Shown piece by piece: positions 51,961 through 63,989 of a stretch of 64,000 nt of DNA. Every line of letters begins with the position of its first letter. The first letter of the stretch is position 1. Made by a program: the position numbers and the translations under genes. The stretch lies in the NCBI GenBank assembly GCA_029204225.1, contig CM055110.1:14472914-14536913 (forward strand), read 5' to 3'. Source of the DNA: Diphasiastrum complanatum (Eukaryota; Streptophyta; Lycopodiopsida; Lycopodiales; Lycopodiaceae). The notes beneath the pieces are model-generated. The model was not told the origin of the DNA. It ran no database searches and saw only the letters and a list, made by a program, of their open reading frames with translations.

Positions 51961-53330
51961 GTGAGTGAAATACCGTGAATAAGTAGCAGAAAATGTAATC
52001 AAATCACAACATGCATACGTCTATGTTAGACACAGATAAAAGAGCGTGTTGCTTCTTTATTACACTGAAATCTTGAACAACTCTGAAATGTTACAGCCAT
52101 AATAGAGGCATAACTTGGATGCTAGATATCTATCGCTCTATTAGTGAAGCCTCACGAAGAATGCATGATAAAGATGTATTGATATACCACATCCTTGTAT
52201 TTGATTACAATAAATGTTTAACTTTCAACTATGTAATTCGTTGTACTCAAGAAGTATTTGAACTATAATGACAGCTATACAATGTGTACTTAGGGCAAAC
52301 AACTCGAAATCGTTGACGTGGATGAGTTTGTCACATTTTTTGCATATTTTCGGAATTAGTTGGAGATGTTACAAATCGAAGTAGACATACTTCGCATTTT
52401 TTGCATTTTTAAAAAATGCAAAGGAGATGACCTTGATGTCAAAATAATCACATTTTGCATTTTTCGCACTTTGGGAAAATACGAAAAAGCCGACAAACAG
52501 TTCATTTGTTGAAGTAGACTGAATTGTTACATTTTGGGAAAATGCAAAAAAGTCGACAAACAATGCATTTCTTCGAACTGTTTGAAAAAGAGTCACTGTC
52601 GAAAAATTGTCGCATTTTTTGAGAGTTGGAATAAATGCAAATTGTGCGAACCAATCTGTTGCGAAGATAGTGTATTTTTGCATACTGATAGAAAACTTTA
52701 AGACTGATTTGTTGAAGTTGTTGAAGATGGCCAGGCCTTCAGTGTTCTTCAAATTCTTGAACTTGACATTTGAATGTGAAAAGGAGTAGGATTGGTTACC
52801 CTTTAGTCTTTGATCCATGGATGAAGATCAGTTGGAAGTCCGATGTAGTCGTCCTTCGAATAGTTTGACTGTCTGAGTTATGTGATTCCTACAGGTATCA
52901 AATGAGCAGACATAGACCAAAGTAGGTTGCATCTGACCATAGATCAGTGATAAAAAATGTGCAGGAAAAATCTTAAAATAGAAATAGTATCACCAAACAG
53001 GAAACTGTGAACTTAATTTCCAACACAATTGCCCAAATAATAAAGTTTTCTCCTAGACTTCTTGATTGAACATGCTAGTGGAGTACAAATGATCTACTGA
53101 GTTGAGTTTAGGTATTGACCCCTCCCTATTGGTCAAATTTCAAATAAGTGAGAAACATCTTCTATTTCTCAAAGTCAAGTTAGAGGAGAGAGAGGAAAAA
53201 GTAAACAATCTTCTTGTGGTTGATTAAGATTAATGCTTGTTTGATGGTTAGTAATCATATGTTTACTAAATCCCAACTTTCTTTGTTTTCACATCACATT
53301 CCAAAATGTGTATCTGTATGTGCGGGCACC
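51961..53330. other. Unassigned, with a 75-bp near duplication
   Basis: TTTGGGAAAATACGAAAAAGCCGACAAAC-like text at about 52,470-52,500 recurs at about 52,535-52,563. The minus-strand frame at 52,369-52,818 overlaps it and contains repeated FFAFSQ/FFVFSQ phrases, a repeat product rather than a recognised gene. By position it could be leader or LTR of copia-4, but I see no PBS. Confidence 0.35.
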
Positions 53331-53333
53331 CAC

Positions 53334-53430
<97 letters not shown>
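53331..53430. repeat. (CG)8(TG)41 compound array
   Basis: Alternating purine-pyrimidine for about 100 bp (CG tract 53,333-53,348, then TG). Such sequence can adopt Z-DNA. A smaller (TG)n lies at 53,467-53,502. Confidence 0.97.
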
Positions 53431-53432
<2 letters not shown>

Positions 53433-53813
53433 CTGAAATGTGTTCTCAAACACATAGTACAAATGTGATGTGTGTGTGTGTCTGTGTGTGTGTGTGTGTG
53501 TGTTGAAAGTCAACAATTACATAAGTACGACTACACTGGACAATTACATCCAGACTAGTTTTAAATTAGAGTTAAAAACTATCTGCCATTACCCTTTTCA
53601 GAATGCTTATCAGAACACCATCTCTTATCCTGAATAACAACTTAGAGAAATATTTATTGCACTGTCAATTTCAAATTACCTGGGTATTACCTTCCACAAA
53701 TAAGTATATATAGACTTTAACAGACAAATCTAATCCAAGTCATATAACCGTCCGTTCATTGTGATCATAGTGACTAAAACAAGCAAGTAAATCATAAGAG
53801 CATTTCTTAATTA

Positions 53814-53814
<1 letters not shown>

Positions 53815-53885
<71 letters not shown>
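53815..53885. repeat. (GT)n(GC)n compound array
   Basis: About 30 GT units followed by GCGCGCGC, the CG part now being on the right side. With the array at 53,331 it forms a mirror-like pair about 385 bp apart. Confidence 0.97.
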
Positions 53886-54900
53886 CCCTAAGAAACTGCC
53901 ATATTTGAATATGTGTTTCGGCTTTAATGTGTCCCACGTGTAGCTTTGTGAGAGCTCCACGTGGTGACACATCACAAAGCTTCATATGGCAATCCCAAGT
54001 GGCCCAATTCCTCAAGATGGATCTCACATATCATAGAGTTGGGCGCAATTGCACTTGATTTCTAGACCTTTTTGAGCATAGCCCATAGACCTCTACAAAA
54101 TACTTATACCACATTGAGTAAATGTAATAGAATTCCTATGTACTTAAGAAAGCTATTTAAAGGGCAAGGTATAACCTCCACACTCCCATTTTATTTTCAA
54201 ATATTTCTTGCACGTTTGCTTTGTTGCCAAGTAAGGAATTAGCGTCCAAGTCTTTGATGACTTCGCCTGCAATCTGTCGATAATTCTCACGATTTCATTG
54301 ATTTTTTCTCTAAAGGTAGTGTGCACTCACTACTTGGGTTCCTCATTAATCTGTCGACAAAACCCAATTCTCGCAATATAATTTTGTTTTTTTCTCTCAA
54401 AGTAGTGTGCACTGGAATAGTGGACTCTGCGATATCTCCTACCGTGACAAACATAGGGTCTCAATCTGTAAAAAACAATAAATAAGTGATGATTAATGTG
54501 TATCCTTGTAACTGGGTCGTCAGCATTGTAGTGTGTAGAACAGAATACATCTGGCTGAAAATGATGCATTCACTATCATAGATCGTATGAATACGCATGA
54601 CTATGAGAGGTATTACTTGTCGTGCATGCACCATAGACAGTGTAGGCCCGTTCCGATGCTGTCATATAGGAAGTCGTAGAGGTCACGATAATCGCAAGAG
54701 GATCGCAATTTAGGATGACAATGCGAGAAAGAGTAATAGTGAGTGCAACAACGTGAATTAGATTATGAAAAGTAATGTAGAAAAAGTCAAGGCTGATGTT
54801 ATGTTTTTCAAGAGTTGAAAGTTTGGCCTCAATTGATGGAGCTAGTAGCCGCAGTATGCTAATGATTAGTATCATGATAATAAGAGATGACTAAGGAGAT
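53886..54900. other. Unassigned; small inverted repeats with CACGTG
   Basis: At 53,930-53,985 two CACGTG (G-box) hexamers lie in an interrupted inverted repeat (GTGTCCCACGTG / CACGTGGTGACAC) together with AGCTTTGTGA/TCACAAAGCT. Whether they regulate anything is unknown. The frames at 54,330-54,875 have no recognised domain. Confidence 0.35.
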
Positions 54901-54913
54901 TTAGTATAGCCCT

Positions 54914-55012
54914 AGGGGAAGGCCCCCGGACGTGCTTGGAGGCGCCTAAGGGCGTCAGAGCCCGAGGCGCCTCCCAAGCGCGCAAGGCCCCTGGGGGCGA
55001 GTGCCTTCCCCT
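54914..55012. repeat. GC-rich hairpin
   Basis: Very GC-rich island in AT-rich surroundings. The left arm GGGGAAGGC...GCTTGGAGGCGCC pairs with the right arm GGCGCCTCCCAAGC...GCCTTCCCC around a loop of about 20 bases. The sequence has the GCGCC(T/A)-rich look of small nonautonomous elements. Confidence 0.75.
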
Positions 55013-57910
55013 GCGTGAAAACCTAATGATTTTTTCTTTTTCTCTTTTTTCCTTCAAAATAGCCCATGATTTACTAAAAATTGTAAGTTTAATAATCTAA
55101 TTTAATGATACTTACATGATCAAATTTTCTCATAATAGTAAGCATACCTTAAGAGTGTAATGTGTTTCTATATGTGTCTAAAAATAGTAATAATGCATTA
55201 CACATTTATTACTCCTCGAATTTTTTAAATAATAAATCCATGTGTGATATTGTGGCTTTTAAGGTTTCACCAAAATACACTGTGAAAAAATCAATAGGTT
55301 GTTTAAGTATGAGCATGCTCCCCAATCACTACCAATAGATAGGTGACATATTTGTTGTGGGTGAGTAAATTCTTAATTTACTTTGAGGCCTCATTCGAGT
55401 GTCTTCTTGGTTTTCTGGCATGAGCTAGGGCGCACTAGGGAGCTTTTGCTCTTTGTTTTGAGCTCGAATTATTGTTGTAATAAAGCTTGTTATGTTTTTT
55501 AATGCTATGTTTTTAGAGTGGGCAGAAATTTTTTCATAGAGATAGGATAAAGTAGTAGTGTTATGCAATTGTATGTTGTTGTAGAATTGCACCAAAAATA
55601 GTATGCATTGCCATAGCTTAAAATATTATGCTCCACCCGACATCTTAACATTGGTTACAACTCATCTATTGGCAAGTCCATAGTAGGTAAAAATGGCTTT
55701 TAGCCATGTTTGAAGATAGATTTGAGTTTGAAATAAGGTTTGATTACAGCTTTGGTAAAGTTTGCTTTGGGTGGAACATGATGTGCATTTTGATTATGAA
55801 TTTAGTTACAAGAATGTTCCTCCAAAAAGCAATGAGCTGATTAAGATTTTTGTCCTCTCCAAGAAGTCACGTGTTTAACTCCAAATGAGGACAAACACAA
55901 TACTTATGATGGGTAACATGCCTGGGAGTAGCATATTCTCAACGCAAATGTGTGAAAGTACTGTACTTTAGGACCATAAATAGATCTACAAAAGATCCAC
56001 AAGAGTGATTGGATCCTTGCTTAACAATCTATCAAAAAACTAGTCATCAAAAAGTTGATCTAGATTGGCAATTTGACAAACAACAAGCATTAACAATCAA
56101 AAAACATTGATCAACATTGAAATCCGAGCCCACACGTGTGTACTACAGGCTGTAGTTTGGCCTTCAACCTGAGAAACAAGTAGAATTCGATTTGGTTGCA
56201 TTTGGATCACAAAAACTCAATGTACATAGTGAACTAGCATGAGATTGCCAATGAGCCCTTCCTTATTGAAGTTAGGTGGATTTCCAGCATGTAATAAGGA
56301 AGTTAACTCACTCTCCTTGACCTAAAATGAAACCCTAGCCTAGATCCTAGAGTTATGCTTGTTAGGTAGCTAGTTGGTCAAATTTTCACCTTAAACTTAG
56401 GTGTAGGTCCTATAAAGTAAAGATGACCACCAAATAGACATGACCAACTCTCTTGACTTGACCTAACCTATATTAGGAGTGGGTTGCCTAGCATTTTGGC
56501 CATACATGTGTACAAAATTTACACTATTCTTCATGAATTTGATCAAGCTAGATTTGCCAATTTTTGGCAATTCTTCACAAAATGAAGGGTGTAGGCATGT
56601 GAAAAACATACAAATACCAACTTAGGCCAATATTGAATGCCACACTTGGGGGCCAACTTAGGAACATAACCCTTGACAAATTTAGGATCTCACATGTGTG
56701 AAATTCAACAAGGGGCAGATATTTGCCCACCAATTACATCTTTTTACTTTGTCTAAAAACTAATTAATTTTATTGGCTAAATTTGGTGTAGATGCATCTA
56801 GACCAATGATGTACATAGATGGCTAAGATAAGCATATATCCAATTGGTAACCTAATTTAGAAAGTTCCAAACATGAGATCAACTTTCCTCATTTGTTATC
56901 TTGATGTATATTAATCAAAGCTAAGAAAAGGAGGTGTTATTCACTTGGACTACATTGTCTATTTTCTCTCACTAGCTACTCATGTAATTTCTATGTCCAT
57001 TCTATTTCTTGAGATGAGTAGTAGGACATGAATGAAGTGTATTTCTTGTCATGGATACAATATTTATCATGTGCTAAGTTTGGGTTATCAATCTCTTGTG
57101 GATCCATTATCATATTGAAAGATAGATCATGTTACATTGTTGATTGTGTTGTAATATTTAGTTATTTTGCATTAACAAATTTTATGGTCAGAGATTTATC
57201 ATATCTTGGCTCTTAGGGTTTGTCTTGGTGTATGAAACACTCATGTGGTATTAGAGGCAGAATATGATGGGAACAAGTTGTTGTTACAGTGCCAAACATA
57301 TACTTTATTGGAGGAATTGTAATTGATACTTACAATTACCTCTCCAACTCTAACCTATTGCTCACCAATTAAATCTAGATCCCTAAGAAATTAAACTCCC
57401 TATAATCGACACAAGTCTAAATGACATAAAATTGTACAACATCACAAAAGTTGATTTGATGCTTTATAAATATATATGCTCTCCTTGATTATGTTCACGC
57501 TTGAAGCCAACATAAAAAATTTATGATTTTATGTCTGGTCATAGGGTAATCAACCACTACATTAAATCGAACTGTAAATACTACATAAACTTTTGTACAA
57601 TAAAAAACGGACTTTTCTAAAGGTGCATCTTGGTTATTAAAGTGGACTTGAAACTTCCAAGTGAGAAAATAGCCTCATATAGTGGAAGCTATCAGCAGAC
57701 ACTAAGAACAAAGTTTTTAGAATATAATTGCATCATTAAAAGTTGTCAACAAGTCATCTAAATTTTAATTATTTTGGACGTTGAGAGTTATATCTATTCA
57801 AATTTCAAATTTCAGCAAAGTGCGTTTTATCTTATTATAGTGTTATCTTGCCTTACTATGATGGAAAGAACTTGTCAGGGATAAAAACCATTCAGATGTT
57901 TTGTTGAAAA
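55013..57910. other. Unassigned AT-rich stretch
   Basis: No recognised coding domain, LTR or repeat. The frame at 57,028-57,216 has no identifiable features. Confidence 0.3.
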
Positions 57911-58349
57911 ATGGTGATGTTGTCAAAACAAGGTCCAATCATTATCCTCCATAGTAAGGGACAATATGTGCTTATCAAATTCAAAGACAAAACCTATTGT
58001 ATACCAATTCAATCAAAAAAAACAAACGGCTATGGAATTCTTGGATTATGGCATGTTACAATGTTAAAAGAATGCATCTCCTCAAAGTATACCACAATGA
58101 ACCAAAGCAAGAAGAGAAAAGTGATGATTCTAAATTCTTACTTGTTTGAAAACTTGGCAAATGAAGACCTATCAACAAAGTTCAAAAAGGTTTTTGTGGC
58201 ACATGGGATCAAGAGGGAGCTTTCAAACTCAAAGGGTTTACATGGAGTGGAAGAGAGGAAGATCAATCTATTTGAAAAAGCTAAATCAGATCTCAAGCAG
58301 GTTAATAGCAAACCTGATTACATTAAGCCCTTGTCTACGGCAGGGCCAA
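57911..58349 (+). other. Unrecognised 167-codon frame at the duplicon B border
   Basis: An ATG-initiated frame (57,911-58,414) encodes a lysine-rich, mostly hydrophilic protein with KFKDKTYCIPIQ and KKVFVAHGIKRELSN. Its last about 22 codons lie inside duplicon B and are not shared as protein with copy A. Average composition looks protein-like, and a transposon gag or pre-integrase origin is possible, but I cannot identify it. Confidence 0.35.
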
Positions 58350-59320
58350 AAAGCAGACTCATCTTCCTCTACCTACTAATTTGGACAACCCAAGCACAGC
58401 AAAAATTTTCATGAAACACAAGCTTGGAAGTGAGATGCAGATTCTACAATCTAAAAGCAGAAAAAGAAAAAGCTAAAAAAATTCCAAGTGGGTGGTGGGC
58501 TCTGAGAAGTGGACAACGTGCCTTAAGAGTGATTGGACCTTCGGTAGGAGATTGCCAAAGTTTCTCACTCTTTTAGCTACTTTAGTGGCTACAATAATAG
58601 CCTACAATTTACAAAGGAATAGAAGATTGTCAAAGTTTCCCTCACTTTTAGCTCCTTTAGTAGCTACAGCTTCCAAAGGATCAGGAAAGCTAGATGCTAG
58701 ATAGTACCATGAGTAGTGAAAAACAAAACTTGCCATGAATTGAAGAAGCAGGTGAGGTAAATTTGTCTGAAAAGCTGAAGAGTCTGGTGTTATGGTAGAT
58801 CTTTATATGAAAAAAATTGAAATAGCTAAGTGTTGTGCTTGAGACAACTGTCTGTAGAGTCTGGTGTTGAAGCAACTACATCCACAGTGATGTGATGGCG
58901 TGAGGGCTCCAGAGTTGGAAGAGCACGTAGGAAGGTAAGCAGGCTGGTTGATGTCGATATGAGACGATAATTGTCGTATCCGAGTGCTTGATTAGCCACA
59001 GACACTGTCTAGCTGTTCATCTACCCGTTCTATATTGTCCGAATTTTGAATTCCGCATATCTAAGTATTCTATCACGTAGTTTTTCAGTTGGCAGGCTTT
59101 CTCTTTCTCGACTTATTTATTCAGCAAAAAGCTTTCCTTGAGTGATGTAAGCATCTTATCCCGTCGAACCACTTTGAATAAATTTGCGCATAGCGCTCCT
59201 CTGGCAAGCAACCTACTTATACTTCCTTTTTTTCCACGTTTCAAATCCATCCTCGTCAGGATCACGTTCGTATAGCTTGCCTCAGACTGCGTGCAGTCTG
59301 GATTTTCTTGTGCTATCAGG

Positions 59321-59330
59321 AATATATATA
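59321..59330 (+). promoter_or_regulatory. Putative TATA box of GLOX copy B
   Basis: AATATATATA lies about 117 bp before the ATG in the conserved block CTATCAGGAATA...CCTGTAAG. Confidence 0.6.
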
Positions 59331-59446
59331 CCTGTAAGTCTGTACAACTCGATCCTCTAGAAGTCTATATTTCACAGTTGGGAGAGATAGAGCTGAACAA
59401 CAGACAGTATATACAACAGAAAGGAACTAGAGTATCGCCTCCCAAA

Positions 59447-61063
59447 ATGAATAAGGTGAATTTTCTACTGATAGCCATCTCTGTTAGCGTGGTACTTCTC
59501 GGAGTAGCACCTCGCTCTTGTGTAGCTCAAGGCTCATGGGAGATTCTTGTGGAAAATGCTGGAATCGCCTCCATGCACGCTGCAGTCACACACTTCGGGA
59601 CTGTGGTTCTCCTGGATAGAACAGATATTGGAGCTTCTCAGATTGCTCTTCCCAATGGACAGTGCCGCAATGATCCAAATGATCTTACGCTCAAGCATGA
59701 CTGCACTGCCCACTCGGTCCTCTTCACACCCGGCAGCAATAACATCCGTCCTCTCACCATCCTTACAGACACATGGTGCTCGTCTGGTCAATTCTTTGCC
59801 GATGGAACTCTTGTGCAAACAGGAGGAGACTTCGATGGTAACAAAGTTGTGAGGTACTTCGCGCCATGCCCACCTGGGGGGACCTGCGACTGGGTGGAGG
59901 CAACAGATCAACACCTGCAGCAGGGAAGATGGTATGCAACAAACCAGCTGCTCCCTGATGGAAGACAGATTGTTATAGGAGGACGAGACTCCACCGCAGC
60001 TGAATTTATTCCTGCTAATGGTCAGGCACCAGTCAATCTACCATTTCTGCAGCAAACTAGAGATGCTCAGATGGATAACTACTATCCTTTCGTGCACCTT
60101 CTTCCTAATGGCAACTTATTCATTTTCGCAAATGCGGATTCGATCCAGTACGACTACAAAACGAACACTGTGGTGCAGAAGTATCCGACTCTTCCAGGAG
60201 GGCCTCGAAACTACCCATCCGCAGGATCATCCGTTATGCTGCCTTTACTTGGCTTCCAAGGATTCGGAATCGCCCAAGTCTTAGTCTGTGGTGGATCACA
60301 GTATGGTGCATTCTTGAATCCAGCATCGTTCCCCCCTGCTACACAGACATGCGGAAGGATGCAGGTGACTGATCCTAATCCAGGTTGGGCGATCGAGAAT
60401 ATGCCCGGCAGGAGAAATATGGGTGATATGATTCTTCTTCCAACACGCGATGTGCTGATCATCAACGGGGCATCAGATGGATGTCAGGGATGGGGCAATG
60501 CAAAGACTGCTGTTCTAGCGCCGTTTCTGTACAAGCCAGATATGAACACAGGCAATCGATTCTCAACCTTGACAGCAACAACAATTGCAAGAGTGTACCA
60601 CTCCACAGCAAATCTGTTACCTGATACCCGCATACTAGTTGCTGGCAGCAACTCTCACCAATTCTACACATTCACAGGAGCCTTCCCAACGGAGCTACGC
60701 GTTGAAGCCTTCTCACCAGACTATCTAAGCGCGGCAAACCAAAAGTTCAAACCCACCATTGCGAATGCTCCAGCAGCCATTGCCTACAATTCTGCCTTTA
60801 CCATCTCCGTGACAGTGCCAACTGCACCTCAAGGAACACTGGAGCTGAATCTAGCCAGTGCACCATATGTGACTCATTCATTTGCTCAAGGCCAGCGGAT
60901 GCTCAATCTAGTAGTCACAAGCCAGGTATTTGTGAGAGGAGGAGGTGTGCAAATCACCGCTATTGCTCCAACCAATGCAGTGATCGCCCCCTCAGCATAT
61001 TACATGCTGTTTGTGGTGAGCAATGGTGTTCCTAGCGCTGCAGCTTGGGTTCATGTTGGCTGA
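59447..61063 (+). CDS. GLOX: Glyoxal/aldehyde oxidase (GLOX-like), copy B
   Basis: Intronless 538-codon paralogue of the gene at 32,545. The frame is open upstream to 59,291, but the start at 59,447 (MNKVNFLLIAIS) is chosen because it gives the same signal peptide and length as copy A; the upstream extension would lie between TATA box and gene and would bury the signal peptide. The same copper-radical residues are present (Cys111, Tyr163, Tyr384, His385, His477). The two proteins differ at 34 of 538 positions by my reading, mostly conservative or surface-like, with a cluster at 365-368 and S25C in the signal peptide. No stop or frameshift. A secreted H2O2-producing aldehyde oxidase is the likely role, from family knowledge. 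Confidence 0.95.
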   Translation: MNKVNFLLIAISVSVVLLGVAPRSCVAQGSWEILVENAGIASMHAAVTHFGTVVLLDRTDIGASQIALPNGQCRNDPNDLTLKHDCTAHSVLFTPGSNNIRPLTILTDTWCSSGQFFADGTLVQTGGDFDGNKVVRYFAPCPPGGTCDWVEATDQHLQQGRWYATNQLLPDGRQIVIGGRDSTAAEFIPANGQAPVNLPFLQQTRDAQMDNYYPFVHLLPNGNLFIFANADSIQYDYKTNTVVQKYPTLPGGPRNYPSAGSSVMLPLLGFQGFGIAQVLVCGGSQYGAFLNPASFPPATQTCGRMQVTDPNPGWAIENMPGRRNMGDMILLPTRDVLIINGASDGCQGWGNAKTAVLAPFLYKPDMNTGNRFSTLTATTIARVYHSTANLLPDTRILVAGSNSHQFYTFTGAFPTELRVEAFSPDYLSAANQKFKPTIANAPAAIAYNSAFTISVTVPTAPQGTLELNLASAPYVTHSFAQGQRMLNLVVTSQVFVRGGGVQITAIAPTNAVIAPSAYYMLFVVSNGVPSAAAWVHVG

Positions 61064-62647
61064 TCACGCTGCAGAAAAAATACAAGCTCCCATTATAGCA
61101 GGAATTGAGAAGCTTAGCAGAGCCAAAAACCTCAGTGCAGGTCATAATCTACCTACTATCTCCCTATATAATCATCACTCAACAGAGAATTAATCTCCTT
61201 CTAATCCATAAGTGGGATTGATCTCACACTAAATTCATCATGTAAATGATGGCGTGTTCATATAAGACTCTCTCTTCCTCTCTCTCAACAAACTAGTAGG
61301 AGAGACATTTGATTGGATTGAAAAGAGGGCTTCAACAGGCTACACCATAAGTCCTCCACTAGAATCCTTGGGCAAGGCAGAAATTGTGAAGTATAAATTG
61401 AGGTTTGGGTAATCCTTACATCATAAAGCCTTGTTTAAAAAAACCAATTTGGAGACTTTGAGGCACTTGTACAAATAATAATCTCCAAAGTTGCTAATAA
61501 TTCATGGTGAAATTTTTGTGAAGATTGCTACATTGTCTTTTCTCTATTCATCCACTTTCCAAATCATGAGCAATCTTTTCTTTAAGCATCCTTTAAAATA
61601 ACTTCAAATGAATGTTTCTTAATCTTTGAACAACCTATGCATCCTTCTAGTCTAAAGGGATGTTTTAATGGAATCCACTTCCCTCCCAAACAACTGGAAA
61701 GAGCTTTTCCATGTGAAATCTTCTAAGTTTTTAGAAAAAGATCTAGAAGACAGATAAGATTGGTGAATGATCTTTTTAGTGACCTTTTCACTTGGAAAAA
61801 CAACCGTAAAACAATGGCGAGGCCATTACGTTGAGACATGATTGAACAACCATTGAATCTATAAACCAACATAAAGGTCACTAGAAAGATCTCCAAGGCA
61901 TAAAGAAATGCCAAGGCCGACCCATCTTTATGGCTAAAACTTATTTTGAGCCACACATGACTCTTTATGGGTGGCTTGTAATGTGCTATGCCAAATTAGC
62001 TAAGTGGACCATAAACTGGTGATGGGATACTTGGTTTGCACAATTTGAACCTCCTCATAAACATACAATAAAAGGACACGGCAATTCTAGCCAAATTTGA
62101 AACAGATAAGAAAAATTGACCCCCTTTTGTTGGATGTAAGAGGAAGGGTACACTAGTGGCTCTAGGGAAAGTGCATGGGAATATATTTGCCTCACTAAAG
62201 GCATTCGGCATTCTGGTGGCATTTCAATGCAACTAAGTTAGCCCACACTCCATTTGAAAGGTTGGGCGGGTGGGGGGGGGGCACTCCACCAATGAGAGTG
62301 GAGAATTTGGGGGGCATCCACACTTACCACCTTTCGTTGTGAAACCACCCTAATTAACATCATATTAGAAAAACTATGTAGAGGCTCAATTTGTTTTATA
62401 AATATTCAATACAAGATTGTTCTCCTATAAAAATTGTCTTTGATTAGATATTTTTCTAATTTATGAAATGTGAGAAAATCAATGTAAAGGGGCCTTTTAA
62501 TAGTAGAATTGTGTAAGGACTACCCATTATTTGACCTCTAATTGAGCATTACCCGCATATTAATTCAAGATCATTCCCCTGAGCAATTAACCTTTTATTC
62601 TAAACTTGCACAAGCCCATGATCAAAATGACAATGGATGACAAAAGG
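61064..62647. other. 3' flank of GLOX copy B, no gene
   Basis: Shares TGATCACGCTGCAG at the stop and most later sequence with the flank of copy A. A G-run lies at 62,264-62,281. No other domain is recognised. Confidence 0.6.
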
Positions 62648-63487
62648 ACTATATATTCTTAGGCATAATGTATCCACTTCTTAAAACTTTGTCAAGTCTA
62701 TCATCCCAACAATATAAGTGCAACATGATTTTTACTAGAAGTACTAGTAGCCCCTATCCTTGTTATCAAGTCAAGTTTTGTTCGCAATAATTTTTATACT
62801 AATTTGTAATGCTTTTAAGATCTATGATGCACCTAGACGTTATGCTACAAAATTTGATTATATCAAAAATGTTTGTATAATATTCAAGTTATTGATTGTA
62901 AGAATTTTGTGAACAACAATTCGAGAAGAGCAATTTTAGATCTACACAACATCTAAAAACAAATTGGCATAAACAACATGATCACAATAGAAAGGCCATT
63001 GTGAGGTAGGGAGCTAGTGTTCCTACACTTGCAATTTGAATTATTCATGTACAAGGAGTTAAGATTTTACCTAAAACTGTGGAGGTTCTTGTCAATTGAA
63101 TTTTGATATGTGCAATAGGCCCACAATGACAACATTGTCAAAGAGCAATTTGACATCTTGATTGAATATTGCAAAGTGAGAAGGGGGAAATGGACAAATA
63201 TCATCAATGTATCATTAGAAAAATTCAATGCATTGTTGACACATTCTTGGGTGACATGATAAGGATCAACTATGTCGTGATATCTTCAAGCACAATAAAC
63301 CAATACTTAATTCAAGTCTACTTGGACTAGAAAGCTAATTAAACTAATTGAGCCTTGCTAACTTGATTAGTCAACTAGTTAAAAAAAATGCTAGGAATTT
63401 GGCATAAATCCATGTAAATAGATCAAAATGTTCAAGAAAATACATGTGAGGGCTCTGGCACCCTAATAAGTCCAACTCGATAAGTAC
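62648..63487. other. Unassigned
   Basis: On the minus strand this is downstream of the Penelope-like RT. I see no GIY-YIG endonuclease motif here and no other domain. Confidence 0.35.
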
Positions 63488-63989
63488 ATTATTCTTCAAT
63501 ACGTAGGTGATCTTTGTCTAAAAACAACAAAGCACTAGGATTATTAATAAAGCAAATATCATCTGTGTATCAAAAAATATATTTGAAAAAGTACAAATAT
63601 TCCAATTTACCAAGTCTGGCTAATCTTTTCATACATTGTAACTCGTAGTAACACAAATACCCATTACACCATGTAGGAAAGCAGGATAAACCCATAGGTA
63701 TCCCACGGACATGTCTCCAAGTCTTGTTACCAAGTCTGATGATACAATTATTGATGAACAGATCATTCCACTGGCATAATTGTATAGTAACAATACAAGT
63801 CCATTTCTCTATATGTTTGCTTTCCCATTTCCATTTGAATTCATTGGAATGTGGTTTCCATTTGTAAGCAAGTGAATAGTTTTTGGCATATTTAAAGGTA
63901 TACATAACTAATTTGTGCATTATAATCATTACACCATCTTTGCCATTCAAAGGTATGTTCTCATTACATTTAGAGATGTTAGTAGACAC
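63488..63989 (-). pseudogene. Penelope-like reverse transcriptase relic
   Basis: The minus-strand frame encodes RNKTWRHV-type text LGNKTWRHVRGIPMG, then WCNGYLCYYE, matching the RT motif GIPMG...(W)CN.Y...YE of Penelope-like/rvt RTs rather than the LTR-element PFGL or LINE patterns. It continues FFKYIF, then a TGA at 63,570-63,572 where an arginine (CGA) is expected, then YTDDICFINNP in the same frame, the catalytic YxDD. A normal-looking stop follows at about 63,490. The frame is bounded on the 5' side by TAG at 63,990-63,992, just inside the window edge. No endonuclease is seen. Confidence 0.72.

Larger units (their letters stand above)
58350..62647 (+). repeat. Segmental duplicon B carrying GLOX copy B
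   Basis: Collinear with 30,849-35,804. It lacks the 575-bp promoter-distal segment and about 90 bp in the 3' flank. It lies about 22.5 kb downstream of the end of copy A in the same orientation. Confidence 0.9.

Noticed and set aside
52369-52818. 149-codon phenylalanine-rich frame
   Set aside because: Contains internally repeated sequence and no domain; more likely element leader.
59291-59446. N-terminal extension of GLOX copy B by 52 codons
   Set aside because: It starts near the TATA box, is absent in copy A and would bury the signal peptide.
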